Shown here one piece after another: positions 7,057 to 13,789 of a stretch of 13,789 nucleotides of DNA; positions within the stretch are counted from its first letter, which is position 1; each line of letters opens with the position of its first letter. This stretch comes from Bacteroidales bacterium (GTDB lineage Bacteria; Bacteroidota; Bacteroidia; Bacteroidales; WCHB1-69): positions 1 through 13,789 of the forward strand of contig JAISRU010000081.1 of the NCBI GenBank assembly GCA_031273515.1, written 5' to 3'. Below the pieces are notes generated by a model, which worked only from the letters and a program-made list of their open reading frames with translations, was not told the DNA's origin and did no database searches. Position numbers and translations under genes: made by a program.

Positions 7057-8029
7057 ATTTTTTCTGTTTTTCTGTTACTGGTATTTCTTCAATGTGCTCA
7101 AAAGAACTCCATCCTGTTGCTTCTTTGTAAGCCGATACAGTCCCCTTTGGCACATACAAAGTACATTTATTTTTATCGACATAAGCAAAAGCATTAAATT
7201 TAATACGTGGAATTTTGCTACGTATAAATAAAGATAACAAGCTATCTTTAAACACACTCTTTCCTGTGGATGTTATCGAATCGGAAATAATTACAGAGGT
7301 CAAACCGCTGCAATTACGAAACGCACAATCTCTGATGAATTTTACCGAATTGGGGATGATTACGGATGTCAAAGCACTGCAACCATAAAATGCGTTGGCT
7401 CTAATAACTTTTACCGAAATAGGAATGATTACGGAAGTCAAACCGTTGCAACCGGAAAACGCTCTGCTGTCGATGACTCTTACCGAATCGGGAATAGTAT
7501 AGTTCCTTGTTTTTCCTGCAGGGATTTGAATCAAGGTAGTTTTGTCTTTACTGAACAACACTCCCGATTCGCTCGAATATACAGTATTGTTGGCATCAAC
7601 GATAATAGAGGTTAAATCTTCGCAACCTTCAAACACTCTATCCCCAATCACTGCTACCGAATTGGAAACACTTACGGACTTCAAGCCGCTGCAATTCCAA
7701 AACGCTTCATTTCCGATCGATGTTACCGAATCGGGAATGATTACTGACGTCAAACCGCTGCAACCCTCAAATGCGCTAAATCCGATCGATGTTACCGAAT
7801 CGGGAATAATTACAGATGTCAAACTACTACAACCCTCAAATGCGCTAAATCCGATCGATGTTACCGAATCGGGAATGATTGCTGACGTCAAACCGCTGCA
7901 ACCACAAAATGTTTTGTATCCAATAGATATTACTGAATCGGGAATGATTACGGACGTCAAACCATTGCAACCATAAAACGCTCCATTTCCAATAGACGTT
8001 ACCGAATCAGGGATGATTACGGACGTCAA
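7046..8029 (-). pseudogene. BspA-like LRR protein, C-terminal part after a frameshift
   Basis: This open frame (327 residues) begins within an LRR and has no ATG near its start; the first usable codon would be TTG. It continues the module of 8026-8358 in a frame shifted by one base. It carries about ten more LRRs, an island (VDANNTVYSSESGVLFSKDK...LIQIPAGK...YTIPDSV) found only here and in the third module of the large gene, and the C-cap (NKCTLYVPKGTVSAYKEATGW). The end, EKQKKYDK, overlaps the next start by 11 nt. Two successive LRRs share 47 identical bases (7761-7807 and 7830-7876), a recent duplication. BspA-type LRRs typically bind host or matrix proteins; no target can be named here. 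Confidence 0.72.
7114..7174. repeat. 61-bp C-cap segment identical to 9275-9335
   Basis: Sixty-one bases in the C-cap coding region are the same in two modules about 2.2 kb apart, while adjacent LRR DNA differs. This suggests gene conversion or recent duplication. Confidence 0.75.
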
Positions 8030-8358
8030 ACTGCTGCAACCGGAAAATGCCTACGTCCTATGGAGTTTACCGAATTAGGAATGATTATGGACGTCAAACT
8101 GCTGCAATCTTTAAACGCCTGATTACCTATGGATGCCACACCTGAATTTATTTTGATAATTGTGATAGCTGAGCGATAGTTTTCCCAAGGCGTTTTATCA
8201 TTCCATTTATAATCTTTCATATCTCCTGTTCCGCTGACAGTAAGCATATAATTATCTTTTTCGCCGGTAAGAAACCATTCGAGGTTCTCTCCGCATGAAC
8301 CTGAGGCAATCCTGTTGTCTGGTTTTTTTGCCATATCTCTGCTGTTTTTCTGTTCCAT
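8026..8358 (-). pseudogene. BspA-like LRR protein, N-terminal part before a frameshift
   Basis: The ATG at 8356-8358 (MEQKNSRDMAKKPDN) matches the start of the large gene at 13524, so it is preferred over an upstream in-frame ATG at 8403. An N-cap (SGSCGENLEWFLTGEKD...LTVSGTGDM...TPWENY) and about one and a half LRRs follow. At about 8049-8055 the reading GGA-CGTAG-GCATTT is one base short of the usual spacing. The frame is lost to RRHFPVAAV and stops, while AFSGCSSLTSV continues in the next frame. No homopolymer lies at the lesion. It is a true mutation or a sequencing error; together the two pieces would form a module of about 435 residues. Confidence 0.72.
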
Positions 8359-8370
8359 ATCAGGGTTAAT
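8341..8370. repeat. 30-bp gene-start repeat, internal copy
   Basis: These 30 bases are identical to 13507-13536. Both span the MEQKNS start codon and the untranslated bases before it (minus strand ATTAACCCTGAT then ATG). This places a copy of the operon's first-gene leader inside the array. Confidence 0.85.
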
Positions 8371-8441
8371 CCTTTCAGAACCCATTGGAGGGTCGCTCTG
8401 CATGAACCTGATGTAATCATGTTGTCTGAATTATTTGTCAT
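8359..8441 (-). pseudogene. Scrap of a BspA-like N-terminal cap
   Basis: From an ATG at 8439-8441 the reading is MTNNSDNMITSGSC followed by RATLQWVLKG, clearly a diverged form of SGSCGENLEWVLTG. Then similarity stops and the bases become the leader ATTAACCCTGAT that precedes the next gene's ATG at 8358. The start shares ATGA with the TGA stop of the preceding gene. It is a recombination joint between a module start and a copy of the operon leader, not a functional gene. The frame stays open to 8217 but only as an out-of-frame reading of the next module. Confidence 0.65.
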
Positions 8442-9217
8442 ATTTTTGCTGTTTTTCCTGTTACTGGGATTTCTTCAATGTGCGTAAAAGAACTCCATCC
8501 GGTTGCTTCTCTGTAAGCCGATACAGTTCCTTTCGGAACATATAAAGTACATTTATTTTTGTTAATAGAAGCAAAAACGCTTAAACTAATATGTACAGGA
8601 ATTTTGCTGTATATGATTACGGACGTCAAACTGTGGCAATCCCAAAATGCGCAATCTCCAATAGATTTTACCGAATTGGGAATAGTTATTGATGTCAAAC
8701 TGCGACAACCATAAAATGCATACTTTCCGATAGAGGGTACCAAATTGGGAATACTTACTGATGTCAAACTGTGGCAATCAAGAAATGCGCCATTTCCGAT
8801 GGATGTTACCGAATTGGGAATAGTTACTGATATCAAACCGCTACAACCCCAAAACACACAATCTCCGATGGATGTTACCGAAACGGGAATACTTAGGAAC
8901 GTCAAACTACGGCAATTCACGAATGCACTATCCCTGATAGATGTTACCGAATTAGGGATGATTACGGAGGTTAAACCGCTGCAATCATAAAATGCAAAAT
9001 CTCTAATAGATATTACGCCAGAATTTATCTTAACAGTTTTAATGGATGAATTATATCTTTTCCAAGGAGATGTGTTCTCAGGTATCCATTCGCAATTTTC
9101 CATGTCCCCTGTTCCGCTGACAGTAAGGGTATAATTATCTTCTTCTCCGGTAAGAAACCATTCGAGGTTCTCTCCGCATGTGCCTGATGCAATCCTGTTG
9201 TCTGAATTATCTGTCAT
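8438..9217 (-). CDS. BspA-like LRR protein, single module
   Basis: This 259-residue protein has an N-cap at about 1-64 (SGTCGENLEWFLTGEEDNY...SGTGDME...SPWKRYNSSIKTVKI), six LRRs at about 65-205, and a C-cap (SKIPVHISLSVF...KCTLYVPKGTVSAYREATGW). No signal peptide is present. The start overlaps the preceding gene's stop in ATGACAGATAA. At its own end an extra G (GGAAAAACAGC, where the others have GAAAAACAGC) shifts the tail to GKTAKI. It then ends with TGA in an ATGA overlap instead of the usual 11-nt overlap. LRRs of this type generally mediate binding; the role of this protein is unknown. Confidence 0.82.
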   Translation of the reverse strand: MTDNSDNRIASGTCGENLEWFLTGEEDNYTLTVSGTGDMENCEWIPENTSPWKRYNSSIKTVKINSGVISIRDFAFYDCSGLTSVIIPNSVTSIRDSAFVNCRSLTFLSIPVSVTSIGDCVFWGCSGLISVTIPNSVTSIGNGAFLDCHSLTSVSIPNLVPSIGKYAFYGCRSLTSITIPNSVKSIGDCAFWDCHSLTSVIIYSKIPVHISLSVFASINKNKCTLYVPKGTVSAYREATGWSSFTHIEEIPVTGKTAKI

Positions 9218-10061
9218 ATTTTTGCTGTTTTTCTGTTATGGGTATTTCTTCAATATGCTCAAAAGAACTCCATTCTGTTGCTTCTTTGTAAGCCGATACA
9301 GTCCCCTTTGGCACATACAAAGTACATTTATTTTTGTTGATAGAAGCAAAAGCGCTTAAACTAATATGTACAGGGATTTTGCTGTATATGATTACTGACG
9401 TCAAACTGCGACAATCCCAAAACGCGTAATCTCCAATAGATTTTACCGAATCGGGAATAATTACGGACATCAAACTGTAGCATGCAAAAAACGCGCAATC
9501 TCCAATGGATGTTACCGAATTGGGAATGATTACAGATTTCAAACCGCTACAATTCCAAAACACGCCATTTTCGATAGATTTTACCGCAGTAGGAATAATT
9601 ATTGACGTTAAACTGCTGCAATTCCCAAACACACTTATACCGATAGATGTTACCGAATTAGGGATGATTACGGAGGTTAAACCAATGCAACCATAAAATG
9701 CGAAATTTCCTATGGATGTTACCGAATCGGGAATGATTACAGATGTCAACCCAATGCAACCCCAAAACGCTTTATATCCGATAGATGTTACCGCAGTAGG
9801 AATGATTACGAACGTCAAACCGCGGCAATCCTCAAACGCACTATCTCCGATGGATGCTGCTCCGGAATTTATTTTGACAGTTTTAATGGACGAACTATAG
9901 TCGTTCCATGGAGATGCGTTGTTAGCTATCCCTTTATAATTTTCCATGTCCCCTGTTCCGCTGATGGTAAGGGTATAATTATCTTCTTCTCTGGTAAGAA
10001 ACCATTTGAGGTTCTCTCCGCATGAACCTGATGTAATCATGTTGTCTGAATTATTTGTCAT
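9207..10061 (-). CDS. BspA-like LRR protein, single module
   Basis: This 284-residue protein begins MTNNSDNMITSGSCGENLKW and contains the N-cap, about seven LRRs (about 66-230) and the C-cap ending SSFEHIEEIPITEKQQKYDR. It has no hydrophobic leader. It overlaps the large gene by ATGACAAATAA at its start and the next gene by ATGACAGATAA at its end. This suggests translation by termination and reinitiation along one long mRNA. In two LRRs the usual NSV/DSV is replaced by TAV (IIPTAVTSIG, IIPTAVKSIE). Its C-cap DNA shares 61 identical bases with the frameshifted module. Likely a binding protein of the same class as its neighbours. Confidence 0.83.
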   Translation of the reverse strand: MTNNSDNMITSGSCGENLKWFLTREEDNYTLTISGTGDMENYKGIANNASPWNDYSSSIKTVKINSGAASIGDSAFEDCRGLTFVIIPTAVTSIGYKAFWGCIGLTSVIIPDSVTSIGNFAFYGCIGLTSVIIPNSVTSIGISVFGNCSSLTSIIIPTAVKSIENGVFWNCSGLKSVIIPNSVTSIGDCAFFACYSLMSVIIPDSVKSIGDYAFWDCRSLTSVIIYSKIPVHISLSAFASINKNKCTLYVPKGTVSAYKEATEWSSFEHIEEIPITEKQQKYDR

Positions 10062-13000
10062 ATTTTTGCCGTTTTTTTGTTACTGGTATTTCTTCAATGT
10101 GTCTAAAATAATTCCATCCTTGTGCTTCTTTGTAAGCAGATACAGTTCCTTTCGGGACATACAAAGTACATTTATTTTTGTCGATAGAATGAAAAGCGTA
10201 TAAACTAATACGTAGAATTTTGCGTCTGAATAAAGATACCAAGCAATCTTCAAACACACTCTTTCCTGTGGATGTTGCCGAATCGGAAATAATTACAGAT
10301 GTCAAACTGCTGCAATACAAAAACGCACAATTTCCAATGGAGCTTAGCGAATTGGGGATGGTTACAAACGTCAAACTACGGCAACCCTCAAACGCGTTAT
10401 CTCCTATATATTTCACCGAATTTGGAATGGTTACAGATGTCAAACTGCTGCAATACAAAAACGCCCACCCCCCGATAGATTTTACCGAATCGGGAATAGT
10501 TATAGATTTTAAACCATCGCAACCACTAAACGCCCTGTTTCTTATATATTTTACCGAATTAGGAATAGTTACGGATGTTAAACCACTGCAATTGCTAAAT
10601 ACACTCTTGCTTATAGATTTTACCGAATTTGGAATGATTATGGACTTCAAACCGCTACAACCCTCAAATGCGTTATCTTTGATAGATTTTACCGAATTGG
10701 AAATAATTATGGACAGCAAGCCGCTGCAACCCTTAAATGCGCTATCTCCGATGTATGTAACTGAATTGGGGATAATTACGGATGTCAAACCAATGCAATT
10801 GCGAAACGTATTCTTTCTTATTGATTTTACCGAATCGGGAATGCTTACGGATGTCAAACTGCTGCAACCCTCAAATGTACTATCTCCGATGGATGTTACC
10901 GAATCGGGAATAATTACTGACGTCAAACTACTGCAATTCTCAAACGCTCTATCTCCAATAGATGTTACCGAATTGGGAATGATTACCGATGTCAAACCGC
11001 TACAATCCCAAAACGCCCAATCTTCAATAGATTTTACCGAATTGGGAATTGTATAACTACCTGTTTTTCCAGCAGGAAATTTAATCAATGTAGTTTTGTT
11101 TTTACTAAACAATACTCCCGATTCGCTTGAATATACAGTGTTGTTTGGATCAACGGTAATACGGGTTAACTTCTTACAAGAAGTAAACGCTCTATCCCCG
11201 ATAGATGTTACCGAATTGGGAATAGTTACGGACGTTAAACCACTGCAACCCCAAAATGCGCTATCCCCAATGAATGTTACCGACTTGGGAATGATTACGG
11301 ATGTCAAACCGCTGCAACCGGAAAACGCACTATATCCGATAGATTTTACCGAATTAGGGATGATTATGGACATCAAACCGCTGCAATCACAAAACGTCCA
11401 CCATCCAATAGATGTTACACCGGAATTTATTTTGACAGTTTTAATAGATGAACGATAGGCTTTCCAAGGCGCTTTATCAGACCAATTATAATCCATGTCC
11501 CCGGTACCGCTGATGGTAAGGGTATAATTATCTTCTTCGCCGGTAAGAACCCATCCGAGTTTCTTTCCGCATGTACCTGATGCAATAATGTTGTCTGAAT
11601 TTTCTATCATATCTCTGCTGTTTTTTTCTATTACTGGAGGTATATCTGTAATATGTGTAAAATAATTCCATCCTTTTGCTTCTTTGTAAGCAGATACAGT
11701 CCCCTTCGGAACATACAAAGTACATTTGTTTTTTTCGATAGCATGAAAAACGTTTGAGACTATACATACAGGGACTTTGCTATGTGTGATTAAAGATACC
11801 AAACCATTGCAATTTTTAAACGCGCCATCTCCGATAAATTTTACCGAATCGGGAATAGTTATAGATTTTAAACCGTCGCAACCACTAAATGCCCTGTTTC
11901 CTATATATTTTACCGAATTAGGAATAGTTACGGATGTTAAACCACTGCAGCCATAAAATGCCTCCTTTTCGATAGATGTTACCAAATTAGGAATGATTAC
12001 AGACTTCAAAGCACAGCAACTTCCAAATACGCTATTTTCAATAGAAATTACCGAATCGGGAATGATTACGGATTTCAAATTGTGGCAATTATAAAATGCA
12101 ACTTTCCCGATAGATTTTACCGAGTCGGGAATAATTACGGAGGTCAAACTGCGACAATCAAAAAACGCCCACTTTCCGATATGTGTTATGCCGGAATTTA
12201 TTTTGACGGTTTTAATGGATGGATTATAGTCTTCCCATGGCGCTTCTTTATGAGGCCATTCATAATCTTTCATCTTCCCTGTTCCGCTGACAGTAAGAAT
12301 ATAATTATCTTTTTCGCCGGTAAGAAACCATTCGAGGTTTTCTCCGCATGTACCTGATGTAATCATGTTATCTAAATTATTTGCATATTTCTGTTGTTTT
12401 TCTGTTCCAGATATTTCTTCAATGTGTCTAAAAGAGTTCCATCCTGTTGCTTCTCTGTAAGCGAATACAGTTTCTTTCGGAACATACAAAGTACATTTAT
12501 TTTTGTCGATGGATTCAAAAACGTCCAAATCAATACGTACAGAAATTTTGCTGTGTATGAATAAAGATACTAAGCAATCCTTAAACACACTCTTTCCTTT
12601 GGATATTGCCAAATCGGGAATAATTACAGAGGCTAAACCGATGCAACCGCTAAACGCCCTGTTTCCTATATATTTTACCGAATTAGGGATAGTTACGGAT
12701 GTCAAACTGTGGCACTCGCAAAACGCCCACTTTCCGATGGATGTTACCGAATTGGGAATGATTACGGAGGTTAAACTGCTACACCCTTCAAACGCCCTAT
12801 TTCCTATATATTTTACCGAATTGGGAATGTTTACGGAAGTCAAACTGCTGCACATAAAAAACGCTCTATCTTTGATATATGTTACCGAATTGGGAATGCT
12901 TACGGATGTCAAACCGCGACACCATCTAAACACATAATCTCCGATAGCTGTTACCGAAGCGGGAATGCTTACGGAGGTCAAACTGCTGCAACCCCCAAAC

Positions 13001-13524
13001 GCACTATCTCCGATAGCTGTTACCGAATCGGGAATGCTTACGGAGGTCAAACTGCTGCAACCCTCAAACGCACTATCTCCGATAGATGTTACCGAATTGG
13101 GGATGGTTACGGATGTCAAACCACGACAATCAGAAAATGCCCCCTTTCCGATAGATGTTACCGAAGCGGGAATGATTACCAATTTCAAACTGACGCAATT
13201 CAAAAATGCGCTATCACCGATGGATATAACCGAATCGGGAATGATTACGGACGTCAAACGCTTGCAATCAAAAAACGCATAATCTCCGATAGATGCTACA
13301 CCGGAATTTATCTTGATAGTTTGAATGGCTGGATGATAGTTTTTCCATGGTGATCCATTGTTATCGTTCCATTCATAATCTTTCATCTTCCCTGTTCCGC
13401 TGATGGTAAGGGTATAATTATCTTCTTCGCAGGTAAGAATCCATTTGAGTTTCTGACCGCATGTGCCTGATGCAATAATGTTATCTGAATTATTTGTCAT
13501 TTTTTTGCTGTTTTTCTGTTCCAT
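10051..13524 (-). CDS. Three-module BspA-like LRR protein
   Basis: This 1157-residue protein is three complete modules in one frame. Module 1 (1-380) has an N-cap, about 11 LRRs and a C-cap. Module 2 (381-638) has about 6 LRRs. Module 3 (639-1157) has about 16 LRRs, with the island VDPNNTVYSSESGVLFSKNK after its fourth. Repeats are of the type TSVTIPNSVKYIGNRAF..C. The joints are EKQQKYANNLDN (module 1/2) and IEKNSRDMIENSDN (module 2/3); elsewhere the first kind is a stop-start overlap. The start MEQKNSKKMTNN is preceded by an open stretch without a signal peptide, so export is not evident. Usually BspA-type proteins are secreted or surface adhesins. LRRs at about 12942-13080 show a fresh 69-bp duplication. 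It is the first gene of the array. Confidence 0.87.
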   Translation of the reverse strand: MEQKNSKKMTNNSDNIIASGTCGQKLKWILTCEEDNYTLTISGTGKMKDYEWNDNNGSPWKNYHPAIQTIKINSGVASIGDYAFFDCKRLTSVIIPDSVISIGDSAFLNCVSLKLVIIPASVTSIGKGAFSDCRGLTSVTIPNSVTSIGDSAFEGCSSLTSVSIPDSVTAIGDSAFGGCSSLTSVSIPASVTAIGDYVFRWCRGLTSVSIPNSVTYIKDRAFFMCSSLTSVNIPNSVKYIGNRAFEGCSSLTSVIIPNSVTSIGKWAFCECHSLTSVTIPNSVKYIGNRAFSGCIGLASVIIPDLAISKGKSVFKDCLVSLFIHSKISVRIDLDVFESIDKNKCTLYVPKETVFAYREATGWNSFRHIEEISGTEKQQKYANNLDNMITSGTCGENLEWFLTGEKDNYILTVSGTGKMKDYEWPHKEAPWEDYNPSIKTVKINSGITHIGKWAFFDCRSLTSVIIPDSVKSIGKVAFYNCHNLKSVIIPDSVISIENSVFGSCCALKSVIIPNLVTSIEKEAFYGCSGLTSVTIPNSVKYIGNRAFSGCDGLKSITIPDSVKFIGDGAFKNCNGLVSLITHSKVPVCIVSNVFHAIEKNKCTLYVPKGTVSAYKEAKGWNYFTHITDIPPVIEKNSRDMIENSDNIIASGTCGKKLGWVLTGEEDNYTLTISGTGDMDYNWSDKAPWKAYRSSIKTVKINSGVTSIGWWTFCDCSGLMSIIIPNSVKSIGYSAFSGCSGLTSVIIPKSVTFIGDSAFWGCSGLTSVTIPNSVTSIGDRAFTSCKKLTRITVDPNNTVYSSESGVLFSKNKTTLIKFPAGKTGSYTIPNSVKSIEDWAFWDCSGLTSVIIPNSVTSIGDRAFENCSSLTSVIIPDSVTSIGDSTFEGCSSLTSVSIPDSVKSIRKNTFRNCIGLTSVIIPNSVTYIGDSAFKGCSGLLSIIISNSVKSIKDNAFEGCSGLKSIIIPNSVKSISKSVFSNCSGLTSVTIPNSVKYIRNRAFSGCDGLKSITIPDSVKSIGGWAFLYCSSLTSVTIPNSVKYIGDNAFEGCRSLTFVTIPNSLSSIGNCAFLYCSSLTSVIISDSATSTGKSVFEDCLVSLFRRKILRISLYAFHSIDKNKCTLYVPKGTVSAYKEAQGWNYFRHIEEIPVTKKRQKYDK

Positions 13525-13536
13525 ATCAGGGTTAAT
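13507..13536. repeat. 30-bp gene-start repeat, first copy
   Basis: Identical to 8341-8370. It contains the start codon of the large LRR gene (13522-13524) and the bases before it. No purine-rich Shine-Dalgarno is visible; ATTAACCCTGAT directly precedes the ATG. Confidence 0.85.
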
Positions 13537-13577
13537 TCTTTTTTTGAGGCGCTATGAAAATATTTAGTGTCTGTCCG

Positions 13578-13589
13578 AAAACATGTTTT
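13578..13589. promoter_or_regulatory. Perfect 12-bp palindrome AAAACATGTTTT in the LRR operon leader
   Basis: AAAACATGTTTT is flanked by CCG on the left and GCGG on the right, nearly extending the symmetry. It lies about 55 bp before the LRR start codon, between that start and the possible promoter. It could be a protein-binding site, but a chance palindrome is possible. Confidence 0.3.
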
Positions 13590-13677
13590 GCGGAATTATA
13601 CGGATTTGAAGTTCTGTATGCGTTCTAAAAGCGCTTCAACACACAATTCGACAGACAATCCAACCACAAGAAAACGG

Positions 13678-13685
13678 CAAATGTA
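13678..13685 (-). promoter_or_regulatory. Possible -7 box (TACATTTG) of the LRR array
   Basis: The minus strand reads TACATTTGCCG, matching TAnnTTTG, about 155 bp before the first LRR start codon. No clear -33 TTG is at the right distance. Apart from this box and the palindrome at 13578-13589, the stretch 13525-13789 shows nothing recognisable; a 24-codon plus-strand frame at 13554-13628 is not convincing. Confidence 0.35.
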
Positions 13686-13789
13686 ACGCAAGGGATTATT
13701 TTCCGCCGCATCTTTTTCGGGACAAAATCGATACGAAGGTGTTTATTGTCTGGAAAATCGGCAAAACTTTAATTTGACAGTATTCTCAA

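Larger units (their letters stand above)
6823..13524 (-). repeat. Head-to-tail array of BspA-like LRR modules
   Basis: Seven module starts are seen at about 13524, 12386, 11610, 10061, 9217, 8358 and 7056, plus a scrap at 8441. Six C-terminal caps are present; only the last module lacks one. Each LRR is 23 residues (69 bp) of the type TSVIIPNSVTSIGDSAF..C..L. The estimated LRR counts are 11, 6, 16, 7, 6 and 12. Since 69 is a multiple of three, long but meaningless open frames also appear on the plus strand. Confidence 0.9.

Noticed and set aside
8359..8403. ATG at 8403 as the start of the frameshifted LRR module
   Set aside because: The reading (MQSDPPMGSERINPD) is an off-frame reading of the N-cap scrap and leader. 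The start shared with the 13524 gene lies at 8358.
7046..10061. Programmed -1 ribosomal frameshifting at the module joints
   Set aside because: Entering the next module requires a +1 shift, and no standard slippery heptamer is in phase. Termination and reinitiation at the overlap is simpler.
10220..11056. Long plus-strand open frame with repeats (ELGMVTDVKLLQ type), and similar frames near 7542, 8745, 9505, 11096, 12503 and 12965
   Set aside because: They are antisense readings of the 69-bp LRR repeats; the period is a multiple of three, so the complementary frame stays open. No start signals, and the residue pattern simply mirrors the LRR codons.
13554..13628. 24-codon plus-strand frame MKIFSVCPKTC...
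   Set aside because: Very short, no recognisable similarity, and lies in the leader of the minus-strand LRR array.

Overview
The window looks like a Bacteroidales (Bacteroidota) chromosome segment of moderate to low GC. Supporting signs are a BatE-type aerotolerance protein, large TPR and outer-membrane beta-barrel proteins, BspA-type leucine-rich repeats, weak or absent Shine-Dalgarno sequences, and TAnnTTTG boxes in front of genes. No rRNA, tRNA, transposase or integrase gene was recognised. The species cannot be named from the sequence.

Layout. Positions 1-220 hold the 3' end of a plus-strand HAD hydrolase. Everything else that codes is on the minus strand. Positions 221-785 are a convergent intergenic region full of short tandem and degenerate repeats, with one terminator for each direction. 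Positions 786-6443 are a probable three-gene unit read right to left: a 1027-residue secreted TPR protein, a 594-residue beta-barrel protein overlapping it by 11 nt, and BatE. Its probable promoter lies at about 6475-6482. Together they look like a cell-envelope unit.

Positions 6444-6822 have no gene. They contain a 10-bp tandem repeat and a striking array of four palindromes spaced 50-52 bp apart, REP-like in character.

Positions 6823-13524 are a head-to-tail array of BspA-like LRR modules, all on the minus strand. A full module is an N-terminal cap (SGTCGENLEWxLTG...LTVSGTGDM...PW), several 23-residue LRRs, and a C-terminal cap (KCTLYVPKGTVSAYKEAxGW). Three modules are fused in one 1157-residue protein. 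Two more are separate genes. One is broken by a frameshift. One is only an N-cap that stops at the palindrome array. A short N-cap scrap lies between two of them.

The main observation is how the modules join. Most junctions are the 11-nt overlap ATGACAAATAA (start of one gene, stop of the other, +1 frame). One in-frame fusion differs at this spot by a single missing base, giving ATGCAAATAA. The junction DNA is also nearly the same as the start of the first gene, so one sequence serves as a C-terminal tail in one frame and an N-terminus in another. The array therefore appears to evolve by duplication of whole modules, with single-base changes switching between separate and fused proteins. None of the modules shows a signal peptide, which is unusual for BspA-like proteins.
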